A stretch of DNA of 64,000 bases from Haemonchus contortus. Its lineage: Eukaryota > Nematoda > Chromadorea > Rhabditida > Trichostrongylidae. The stretch's first letter is position 1. Each line of letters begins with the position of its first letter. Below, one piece after another: positions 24,490 to 34,026 of the stretch. A program made the translations under genes and the position numbers. The notes under the pieces were generated by a model. The model had not been told where the DNA came from and searched no databases. It was given only the letters and a program-made list of their open reading frames with translations. Where the stretch lies: assembly GCA_000469685.2 (NCBI GenBank), contig LS997565.1, positions 12,334,505-12,398,504 of the forward strand, in the 5' to 3' direction.

Positions 24490-24710
24490 CAATCTTTATA
24501 CTAATGGTGCATCAGAAGCGTCAGGTTAATCCGGTTTACATGATGTCTATGCATGAGTTGAGATGTTCAATGGTTTCTCATTGTTCCCGGTCTACGAGTT
24601 GCCAAATCGCAAAGCGCAATGACGCACTATTTTTTTCCTATACAAAAATCGATCGACTGCGTATCTTACAGCGGTCACATACCAATTTCAACAGGGTAGG
24701 TATGATAAGG
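24490..24710 (+). repeat. Serpin-associated upstream repeat, copy 1
   Basis: The stretch ATGATGTCTATGCATGAG...GTTGCCAAATCGCAAAGCG...ACATACCAATTTCAAC recurs, diverged, at about 38.15-38.35, 49.80-49.99 and 62.14-62.29 kb, each time 0.8-2 kb before a plus-strand serpin start. It is therefore part of the duplicated serpin block. Confidence 0.6.
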
Positions 24711-24959
24711 GAGTATCTATAGGTTTAGTGTTAGGAATATGGAGTAGTCTAGAGTAGTACAAAAGTAGAGAGCGCTCCCTACCTGGGCTGTTTTTCGACC
24801 CAACATCTTCCCTTCTGCTATCCTATTAAGTTGCAATTCCATCTCAGGAAGAAATTCCTTAAAACATTCCCGTCGTGAAATGCGCCTTCGAAGACTGCCC
24901 ACCATCCCGAATTTGTCATGTTCTGAGCTTAAGGACTCGGTATCGGTTGTATACCCCAC

Positions 24960-25262
24960 TTAAGGCGAAATAATAGTTTCAATGGCATTGTAGAGCCACA
25001 CCGTTCACCCATGTAGGAAGTTTAGACAACTTGTTATGATCACTGGTGACAAAGGAAGGCAGTTTTGAGCGGTTTCGGTTCAATGTAGGCAGCTCTGCGC
25101 AATTGCAACAACTGAAATCTCATCCGAATACCCTTCCATTTCACTTCCGTTATGGTAGTCTCGTACAACCTCCATTTCCACTACTTTAGAGGGCCCTATT
25201 TTTCGCAAAATCGGCGAATTTTTTGGTTCTTGCTCCCTCCGATGCACTATTCTAAACCAGTA
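24960..25262 (+). repeat. TIR element fragment (family of copy c), ends missing
   Basis: Keeps the family interior (CCATGTAGGAAGTTTAGACAA, ATGTAGGCAGCTCTGCGCAA, TCGTACAACCTCCATTTCC) but not the AAGGCACAGTTC ends. Confidence 0.65.
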
Positions 25263-25283
25263 CTCCCGCCTTTCTACTTGACT

Positions 25284-25584
25284 AGAGGAGGAAGTGGTGT
25301 AGTAGCAAGTGGTGCACTATCACACGCATTTTCAGGGGTTCGAATCCCGGATCGGAATTCGTCTAGGCCAACCGAGCCTTCCATCCGGGGTCGGTGAATT
25401 GGTACCGGACTCGTCTGGGAGGATAAAAGCGCCGACTTGCACATCGGCTGGACATCGCAAATCATTGTATAGGTCACATACGCACTCATGACGCCCCTAC
25501 GATTCTAAATGGAAGTCGAAAGCGGGGGCGCGCTCCTCAGACGGGATTAATTAACGCCAAATTTTATCCCCTTTATCCTTTTTT
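25284..25584 (+). repeat. tRNA-derived SINE, forward, best-preserved copy
   Basis: A-box-like GTGGTGTAGTAGCAAGTGG at about 25,294, then B box GGTTCGAATCC at 25,337-25,347, a perfect match to the consensus. The body runs to GGGATTAATTAACGCC with a TTTATCC tail. The box spacing of about 40 bases is tRNA-like. Confidence 0.9.
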
Positions 25585-26097
25585 GCTTTACTGTCTCTTC
25601 CTCTGGCGTGTTGTTACACTTGCAAAAAAACTTTCAGAAAAAAAAAACAACAAAAACAAAATAACTTGTACCACTCTGGTTCTTTGTGACGTGTTTCCTT
25701 TCGAAGCTACCCTGGTGTTTAAGATTGCTGTTTGCTTCAAGAGTTTCCTTCGGAGTTTTCACTTTTTTTTTAGCTGGGTTTGGTTTTATGCCTCATTAAA
25801 GTTGAACACGAAAGAAGCAAAAAATTGTTGTTCTCTTGCCAAACCTTGTCGACCATTCTAAAAGGGCATTCTCAGGGCATGAACGAGAAAGCATTCGATT
25901 CAGCTGCCATTAAAAAAAAGTTGTTAAGCGCTTCAAGGGAATCGATAGAGTTAAGGCGATACTATCAGGACATGGAAGTGTCTCCCACCTCCCCTCTCTA
26001 CCTGCTTTGCTCAAGTTACTCATACACAAGCGGACGTCCAAGCGAGTTTTTTTCTCTAATATTCAACAAAAAAAATTCCTAGTTCATGATAGCGTCT

Positions 26098-26232
26098 TCA
26101 ATTGATGATCATTCCCGCCTGAGAGATGCGCCCCACCAGTCGACCTCTATTCAGGATGGTAGTGGCGTTTCGAAGGCGAATTTGGCGTAGAAAGTGACAT
26201 GTGGTGGTGACCCCATATGGAAGTCAATGTTT
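26098..26232 (-). repeat. tRNA-derived SINE, 3' part only
   Basis: TTCCCGCCTGAGAGATGCGC, then GACCTCTATTCAGGATGGTA and GTCAATGTTTTTACC match the 3' half of the family in reverse. The A/B-box half is absent. Confidence 0.7.
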
Positions 26233-26333
26233 TTACCCCCCTCTCGAACGACTCTTCACAGCCTCGGCTACCCTCGGAACGCTGCTGTCACGTGTCATAT
26301 CCTCGTGCTTAGCTCCTATAGGGTTACTCCAAA

Positions 26334-26520
26334 GGCATCTTTCATAGTCCACAACCGGTCGCGCGACTGGTCGCTCGACTGATCGCGCGGGACCGTCCAC
26401 GGCGGCACGCATAACTAGCGCGGCCTCCTCGACCGATCGAGCGACCAGTCGCTCGTGAGATGGGTCCGCGACCGGTTGCGCGACTGGTCGCGCGACTTTT
26501 CGTGGACTATGATAGATGCC
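26334..26520. repeat. Small foldback element with CGACTGGTCGC motifs
   Basis: Left end GGCATCTTTCATAGTCCAC and right end GTGGACTATGATAGATGCC are inverted copies with one mismatch. The interior repeats GCGACTGGTCGC-like words at least six times. AAA flanks both ends. It lies 160 bp before the first serpin's ATG. Confidence 0.85.
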
Positions 26521-26680
26521 AAAGTGGGCGTCAATTTTCAAAGAATTCTGTCATGGTTCTCTTCATTTTTTCGTCGTATTCTTCGTCATCGCGTTTGTTT
26601 CTTAGTCCTCTTATCGTGAATCCAATCATAACAAAAGTTCCTTTAAGATCGTCCCTCAGTTACCAATTAACCTATTCAGG

Positions 26681-28710
26681 ATGTTTCCATCTATCGAAAC
26701 TGACTTTGGACTCCGTATGCTACGGCATGCGTCGGCCAATGACTCTACAGTGGTATCGCCTATCTCTGTGATTTTCGCTTTGGCCACGGTCCAAGCCGGC
26801 TCGAAGGGAACCACAAAGTCTCAAATAAATTCAATCATCTCGAAGGGTCCGGATCGTGAACTAACCTTTCATGCTTCAGCGATATGTAAGTCATCAAAAG
26901 CTTTCAGGAGTGTCCGATAACGAGGTGGAAGAGCATTACTCGAAGCTCTTCCACCAGATCATGAACGCGACAAATGGGGTGAAGAGCAGGATAGCCAATG
27001 GATTTTTCCTAAAGTAATTGGGGCTACTTCGAAAACTGGTCAATCATCGCTCGCATTTGAAATTTCCAGTAAGCAGTTCAAAATTGAGAGCAACTATGAG
27101 CAAACCATCAGGAAGAGGTGTGAGGCAAAAGTTGAAGCTTTGGATTTTGGGAGAGCAAAGGAAGCTGCCAAGGTGATTTCTACGATCCTTCAGCCTATCT
27201 TAACGTCGATTTAGAAGAATTGAAGTAAGCTTTTTCAGGTTATTGATAATTTCATAGCGAAGACGACTGAGGGAAAAATTCACGACATGATTAATGAGGG
27301 CTCAGTTGAAGGTACTTTATGCCGTCTTTCTTTTCTCACGAACTCACCTTTTTTCATTTTTTTTCACTCGTGTATTGCATCAGACTTGTACTTGACTTTC
27401 TGATAACCGTATGATTGATTCGAAGAAACGGTACATTTTTACAGGCGCATACTCCTTAATTGTCAATGCTATCTACTTTACTGCTGAATGGAAGTTCAAG
27501 TTTGATAAAGAGTCGAACTCGAAGGGCCCATTCTACAGCTCTGCTGGGAAAGAACGAGAGGTTGGTTCGAATAGCTCTGGAAAAATGGCACATACTATAC
27601 AAAATGGCACGTAGGTGAGTGCAGCTTTCTGGCCTTCACATCAGAGAAAACCAGCTTACCGGTCTACTTAATATTACATGGATAGATAAGGGTGAAGATA
27701 AACATAAACTCATAGGGGTCAAGGAAAAGGTCTATTCGGTGTACTCCTAGCAGAGCAAGCCATATTGCGGGTCTAATCCACGATAATGGTATGGGTTATA
27801 GGAACTTGACTTGCTTTTTTCTCTTTTCCCATTATTTTTATATGGCAAAGAAAATGCGCTTCAGGTTGAATTCATGAATGAGTATGATGAGCACAGACTT
27901 TACGCTGAAGACAACGATCTCCAAGTTCTTTCCCTTCAGTATTTGGATACTTCGTATGCACTCAATATCTTCTTGCCTAAAAGCAGGTGAGGGAGCGCTG
28001 CATGATAAAAATAAAACGCAAGCCTGATGCATCTTGAAATGTACATAACTGAGGGACCAAAATTTTGGTAGGTTTATTTATGTCTAGTACCTTTACAGAT
28101 TTGGTCTTAACGATGTTCGAACAAAACTTACTGGAGAGCGAATCCAAAGTCTTCTCTCAAAGCTCAAACAAACCTACATATCGGTACTGTCGAATGTTGA
28201 AAGCTTTAATCAAATCTTTGAGATTTTCTGAAAGCGTTTGGAACGTGCAGAGGAAGAAGTCAAAGGAGCTGAAAGTATAATTGTTCCACTGCTAATATCT
28301 TTTTTCACAGATTACAATCCCGAAGGTGAAGATTGAGACGGACTTCAAACTCAAGGAGGCGCTGATTGGCATGGGTGTTACGGATATGTTCAATGACAAC
28401 GCTAACTTGACTGGAATTAGCAAAGAACATCCGCTCAGAGTCTCCGATGCTGCTCACAGAGCCATAATTGAGGTAGTTTGGTGTTTCACCTTCGTGTTCC
28501 TTCAAAAACTCATTTGGTTACTCTTTCCCTTTAACGAAAAAACTCGTTCAGATCGATGAGGACGGAACGACAGCAGCAGCTGCTAGTTTGTTCAAGGTAG
28601 TACCAGAATCTGCCCCTGCGGAAGGCCCAGTGCAGTTCAAAGCCGATCATCCATTTTTGTTCATTCTCACCAAAGATAACAATCCGCTGTTCATGGGTCA
28701 ATTCGTGTAA
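26681..28710 (+). CDS. Serpin A, leaderless protease inhibitor (363 aa)
   Basis: Serpins trap serine or cysteine proteases by inserting their reactive loop. Nine exons join in frame: 26681-26846, 26908-27013, 27070-27172, 27239-27311, 27445-27560, 27865-27986, 28099-28183, 28311-28472 and 28552-28710 (1,092 nt). There is no signal peptide (MFPSIETDFGLRML), so the product is probably intracellular or unconventionally released. Helix-A/B region: VVSPISVIFALA. The last exon carries the hinge EDGTTAAAAS, the variable loop and the signature FKADHPFLFIL, ending GQFV. Counting 17 residues from the hinge Glu puts P1 at Glu (PE|SA). The small residues of the hinge predict an inhibitor. TTCAG directly before the ATG suggests trans-splicing. 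AATAAA is at 28749-28754. Confidence 0.97.
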
Positions 28711-29009
28711 AAACCTCGATTTATGTGCTAAATGTGATTATTGCAAGAAATAAAGGTTCACCTATCGAACTATTACTCTGTCTTCTCTTGTTGAGCACCT
28801 CAGTACCCTATGCCGAACGCACTGCATCAGATGTGTGTACTCGTACTAGATTATGGCTCGAAGAACAGAATTTCCAACTAGAACCGTTTCTGCCCTTTTT
28901 AACCAAATGTTCTGATATACCTTAGGCGAGACACTCGAAAAGTATGGTCTTTAGTACTATGGAATGTTCCCGGGAAAGTTTAAAAACAGCGGTGTACCAT
29001 GACATTTCA
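28711..29009. other. Serpin A 3' flank
   Basis: Holds the AATAAA at 28749 and otherwise nothing I can assign. Confidence 0.5.
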
Positions 29010-29325
29010 AAAGTCGTGCGGTACGGCTCGGGGGCGCTTCGTTACGCGCGTCCGTCGAAACTAGGTTACGCCGCAGCCGTCGCATGCGGCGGGTCAGCTC
29101 GCGATACTTGATAGACGTCGCAGTTGTCAGTGGGGCCTACGATTTGCGTTTGGTCCACGGCAGTCAGCCAAGGAGAAGATAACACGGACAAATGCAAATC
29201 AATCGTTCCACTGACACTTGGTGGTACTGTAATGTCATCGTGAGACCTCAAAGGGGTGCGCCGAGCCCGAAGTGGGCGGTGTGAGCTACTTTCGACGGAC
29301 GCGCGCAACGGAAGTCCTCTGTACG
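29010..29325. repeat. CpG-rich foldback element
   Basis: The left arm CGTTACGCGCGTCCGTCGAAA at about 29,040 matches, inverted, TTTCGACGGACGCGCGCAACG at about 29,290. Flanking GGTACGGCTC and GTACGGTTC also pair. GC- and CpG-rich compared with the surroundings. Confidence 0.7.
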
Positions 29326-29827
29326 GTTCAGTCTTAATACGAAGTGTAGCGAACTTCTGTTACAATTTGGTATAACGTCTTCTAAGGAGGTTTCAATTAG
29401 ATAAATTAATTATCATTACAACATATATGTACGTGTGACAAGGCTTGTAGGCGGCGCTTCAGCTTCGTACAGAGCTCGACTTGTGCTTTCCGGGTTTCAG
29501 TCCCTTCGAGGCCTAAGTTTTGGCCACAAATAGCCAACCTCGTGAGGCCTCCGTATCGCGCTCTGCGGCAGAATAACAGCACGTTACAAAGAACATCAAT
29601 TCGAAGCATATTACAATTCTTTATTCAAATAGAATTTTGCACGAAACAAGAATATGATGATCACAAAAAAACTATGCCAAGGTCGAAGCAAGAAACAAGT
29701 TGGACACAAACTTATTCGATACTCCGATAGCAAAATCTTCTTACCATCGACTTCTTCTCTAGAAGAGAGATCCGTATGTGTACGTATTCGACCATCTCCA
29801 CATTACCCGTTCGACGCCTACGATGAT

Positions 29828-29935
29828 GGTTAGGTGGGGTAGTGGCAAGTAGCGCAAAATCATACAGCGTGGTCACGGATCGATATCCGCCTCGGCCAAC
29901 CAAGCCTTGCAGCCTTAATCCCATGGTACCGTAAA
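29828..29935 (+). repeat. tRNA-derived SINE, 5' fragment
   Basis: GGTGGGGTAGTGGCAAGTAGCG (A-box-like), then GGATCGATATCCGCCTCGGC and CCAACCAAGCCTTGCAGCC match the 5' third of the family. Confidence 0.7.
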
Positions 29936-29984
29936 GGACACTTTTTCAAATAGCTTTTGAGGGCATAGTTTACGATAATTTTAA

Positions 29985-30526
29985 CACGTTGACGACGAGC
30001 CAATTTTTTCGTGTCTGTCCCGTGGGACGAGACAGTTTCTTTCTTGGAAATTTGTTATTGAATGATTACAATCAAAAACATTTGAAATCCGCAACCTTCC
30101 AGCAGTATTCGAATTTTGCCCAAGATTTGCGGCTACTCGGGGTAATTTCAAATTTGGCGGTGATAAATTCGAATTAGGGGCTTATAAATAGGATCCCTGG
30201 GAGTATTATTATCCTTGCGACTATTTTTGTCATCTTGAGTGTCCTGGATATTGAAATGGATGACTTCTGCGGAAGTTTTGACCACTGGCTGCTCGACAGC
30301 GACGATGATGCTGCAGGTGGTTTAGACGGCGGCGATATGGCTCCTGCGTTTGAATCTGTCTTGTATTTGTATTATTCGTCTTGGGATTAATTTAATAGGT
30401 AGCCGGTGCTATTTTGGACAATTATAAGCCTAAATTGAAAATCTGCACAAGAAACGGAACGAGCACACACACTTTAATTGAAGAATGCACCGTCGCGCAG
30501 CATTGCGCGACACCGTCGTCAACGTG
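29985..30526 (+). mobile_element. piggyBac-like non-autonomous element at a TTAA site
   Basis: TTAA occurs on both flanks (29981-29984 and 30527-30530). The 13-bp inverted ends are CACGTTGACGACG and CGTCGTCAACGTG. TTAA target duplication is the hallmark of the piggyBac superfamily. Too short for a transposase, so it would need one supplied in trans. Confidence 0.8.
30256..30390 (+). pseudogene. Possible piggyBac transposase N-terminal remnant (44 codons)
   Basis: ATG at 30256 opens an acidic frame (MDDFCGSFDHWLLDSDDD...) that stops at 30390. piggyBac transposases often begin with an acidic N-terminus, so this may be the left-over start of the parent element's gene. There is no sequence motif beyond composition and context. 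Confidence 0.4.
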
Positions 30527-31717
30527 TTAAGGTACCTTTTTTAGGTTGAAAAGCGGAAGTGTTGATCTAGAGGAGTAGATCACTGGAGAAAAAATGAGAA
30601 ATCCGCCTACTTCAAGCTCTTTCAAAGTAGTGTAAGTGGAGATCACCGTGACGGGAATGGCATGTAGGAGGTGTTTGGACGAGATTCAACTCGCTCCCAC
30701 TGTGCAAAGAAATGACTACATCAAGCCGACTCCGTCCGAAACTGCCTGTCTTTGCCGCCGTGGGTTATGACAAGTTGTTTTAGCTTCCTACATGGGAGCC
30801 TCTTGAGATAGTTCAGCGTCTACGAAGCCTTTAAAACTCGTCCACTAGGGGTGTGGCATTCGCACGATGCAATCTCTGGCCCCTTATTGTGCCCTATTCA
30901 GGACGTTTTTCGACTAGTGGCAGGTATGGTATAACGGAGAGCCTCGGATTTATACTATACGGGAATCTCAGAAACCATTTTTATCGTGAACCTTTAAAGT
31001 TGAAGCGAACTGGATAGCTACATAATATTCGGGCAATGGTCGTAATGAGAACATGACGATCTCAGAGGTGCGACCACAGAGGGTACCCTCTCCCATGATG
31101 GGAGGCTTTCACGTGCAGTTTGCACAACTGTGTAGAACGGAAAAATTGGTTTTTATCAAGTGGAGCAGCCGCTTGATGCCTGCAGAAGAATTGAAATGGC
31201 CTGTAAATAGGCTAGCGGGAGAGCTCATTGAGCAGAGTAGATGCCACTCGGTCAAAATTAAATGATTTCAGATTAAAGGTTGATTGCAAGGGCAACTATT
31301 ATATTTTGAAGGGAAAAATAACAAATGTGTGATTCATGATGTCCGTGGTAATGCAAAACGGGCTGAATCGTATTTGCATAAATGAGACTCCCACATTAAA
31401 CTGGGATCTGTTGAGGTGATTCATGAAGCTAGCTGATTAAATATTATCAGATTCCCACATCAAAATATTGAATTTGCACTACTGACAATGGGAATGCAAA
31501 AAGTACGTGGTAAACTACCGGTGCCTACTGGTGATGTCATCGAAAAAGTGCGAACTTCTATGATTCTATAAAAGTGTACTGCAGACAGTTTGGCCACTGC
31601 ATCCTGTTCTAATTTAGGCTTTTCCTCAGAGGCATCTCCCGATTTCCTTGTTTTCTGACGTCAATTTTGATCCGTAATATATCTGAAACCCATCGTTATA
31701 GCGGCTCCATTTTTCAG

Positions 31718-33153
31718 ATGAATTTATTTGTGCTCTCAGCAGTGACGCTTACGGTAGCAGCATTTCCAGGGCCGGTATGTTGTGATAACTTCAAAGAATT
31801 TTTTCCAAGTCTGTGAATTTAAGCCCTACGAAATTATAACGGATAAACATAAGAAAATACCAAATTCTTTCCCAGCAGTGTCTTATTAGTGTTGACAGGA
31901 AAATTTGATTCTTGTTGAATCCAAAATGGATAGAATCTACAGGGAAGCACTTCCACCTCGAAATGCACGTGAGGGTTCAGGGCTTTATGATTAACTGAAT
32001 CATGCTTCACTGCTGCATTTCACCATAGTGGTTTATCAAAATAGTTGAGAAGCTGGCTCTTCTATTGATACTACAACTCTTACCTAGGTTATCGGAGTAA
32101 TATGAGAACTTCCCTGGAATTCTATGTGAGTTGGAGTTGTTCGGCTGAATTTCAAGGATGCTACACTTTCTTCCCCACAACTCGCATAATGAGCCACTTG
32201 AACTTCAGAAACCCTGAAATTTGATATCTTCTTGCCAGTCAGTCGATGTTCTTCGTTTATGCTTGATGTAACTCAAACCGATGTTTCTTCAAAGCTCAAC
32301 TGTACCAAAATGACAAAAACCGTCGAGCGGAACCAAACTGGTGGAAATTTCTTCAGAAAGACTGTTTGTTGGTGGTACTTCCTTCCATAAGAAGGCCAGA
32401 AAGTACGCGCTGGACAGGCCTGTACTTAAATAAAGGTGAAGATATAAGCGGCCGTCATAGATATAGAGTATTGGAATGAGTCACAAGCTTTCAACATTGC
32501 CAACGATGCCGTAACTTATTGGAGAAGGGTAGGGGTGTTAGTGAAGAATATGACATAGGGCTGACATACTCGTGAACGCTACGGCGAAAGAAAACCCTCT
32601 GTCCTTCTGTTTGTTCCAAATAGTATTTGTGAAATGCTGGGAGAATTCTGAAAGTTGAATTCGAGGATAAGAAGTTCACCTTCATCAAGGGGATTAAAAA
32701 CCTATGTTGTCGGAACAGATCACTAGTGACTAGTAATCACTGCCATGAATACGTAGAACGCCTTCCAGAGACCCAGGATTTATTTCGTCTACTTTTCAGA
32801 GTCTGGAGCGGAAACACAAGGAATCACCTAATATGGTTCATCAACGAAGCCCCACGAAAATAGGCTTACCTCCTGCCGAAAGCTATGAGGATTTCATTGC
32901 CGATGAGGTTGATGGACAATTTGCAGACCAATTAGAAATGGGTCCCAATATGAAAGAAAGAAAACGAAGGTCCCCATATGAATATGACGAGCAAGATTAC
33001 CCACCCGATTATTTCGATTTCGACAAAGATGATGGCGAAGACGTGGAATGCCCACGCCCGGATGAAGTGATTGATTTGGGAACTGTTCCACCGGAACTGG
33101 AGGGCCCTGGAAGTGTGCACGATATGCGCAATTTGCAATGGCGAGGTTACTAA
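31718..33153 (+). CDS. Small secreted acidic, Tyr/Asp-rich protein (136 aa)
   Basis: Two exons join in phase 0: 31718-31774 and 32800-33153. Exon 1 is a signal peptide (MNLFVLSAVTLTVAAFPGP), with TTTTTCAG directly before the ATG (trans-splice type). Exon 2 (acceptor TTTTCAG) has a basic cleavage-type site MKERKRRS followed by a Tyr/Asp-rich stretch (PYEYDEQDYPPDYFDFDKDD), then one Cys and a C-terminus ending QWRGY. A polyadenylation signal (AATAAA) lies near 33,233. No family is recognised. The layout suggests a secreted pro-protein cut after the basic cluster. Acidic tyrosines of this kind are typical substrates for sulfation, as in some anticoagulant peptides of blood feeders; that role is only a guess. 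The gene sits between serpins A and B. Confidence 0.8.
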
Positions 33154-33469
33154 ATTTGCATTCTGGAATGTGCAAAGGCCTCACTATATTATTGTTCGCT
33201 TATAACCAAATTGATTAAGTTTTATTTATAATAAATAAAGCTCTCTCATTCCATATTGTGCTGTTACTATAAGCTTTGTTTCTATACAAATCCGAAATAA
33301 CTAGTGATTGTGCTGAATGGAAATCACATTTGGCAGAGCAGAAGGGGCATGGAAGGATCGGTCATCTTTTTTTCATTCTTCTCCATCCGAATGAGGCTTG
33401 GAAACAAACAAGAGACAAATTGTGATGATGCATCTCTAAGCGGTAAGTTTCAGCTCAATGCTCGAAAGT

Positions 33470-33735
33470 CGATATGGAGTAGCGACAAGTGCGCACTATC
33501 ACACACGCGTGATCAGGATTTCGAATCCCGGATCGATATCCGCCTGGGCCAACCAGACCTTCCATCCCTCCGAGGTCGATTAACTGCATTGATCTGGGCG
33601 TAAAAGCATTGACTCGGTAATCGGCTGGCTACCGTAAGTCATTGCATAATTTGAATTCCCCAGTGGGAGGATACTGTAGCCGTCGCGAACCATAACCGCT
33701 TGCCGTGGGAGTCCCGGGAAAGTAACGCCACTCCA
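33470..33735 (+). repeat. tRNA-derived SINE, forward, diverged
   Basis: ATGGAGTAGCGACAAGTGCG (A-box region), GATTTCGAATCCCGG (B box), GATATCCGCCTGGGCCAACC, then CCTCCGAGGTCGATTAACTG. The 3' third is poorly preserved. Confidence 0.8.
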
Positions 33736-33809
33736 GTAAGCATTGAGATAGACATTTGTATGTGTGTGCACTGTTTTCTTGTCGCAGGATTCGTGTGATC
33801 ATAAATCAT

Positions 33810-33910
33810 TTTTGCACATACACACATCACCCACACCAAGGCTTCAAGTACTACTCACACAAGCACACACATATATACTATATCCAAATACATACCCACA
33901 CCTTGCGCAC
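33810..33910 (+). repeat. CA-rich low-complexity tract
   Basis: Repeated CACACA and ACATACAC words. Simple sequence with no coding signal. Confidence 0.7.
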
Positions 33911-34026
33911 TGTATTTGAAGAAGAACAGCGAGGTGCACTAATAATGCCAACAAGGAGACACAACGCGGTCTGATGGGTGAAGCTTTATTCCCTGCGATT
34001 CACATTTTGCACATCAAGCGAGGTAT

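Larger units (their letters stand above)
29957..30997 (-). repeat. TIR element (TTAAAGGCACAG family), copy f, split by an insertion
   Basis: The left edge TTGAGGGCATAGTTTACGAT and the right edge CATTTTTATCGTGAACCTTTAA are family ends. Removing 542 bp plus one TTAA joins GATAATTTTAA to GGTACC, the normal family junction. Confidence 0.85.

Noticed and set aside
33756..33974. 72-codon frame over the CA-rich tract
   Set aside because: Low-complexity sequence, no gene structure.
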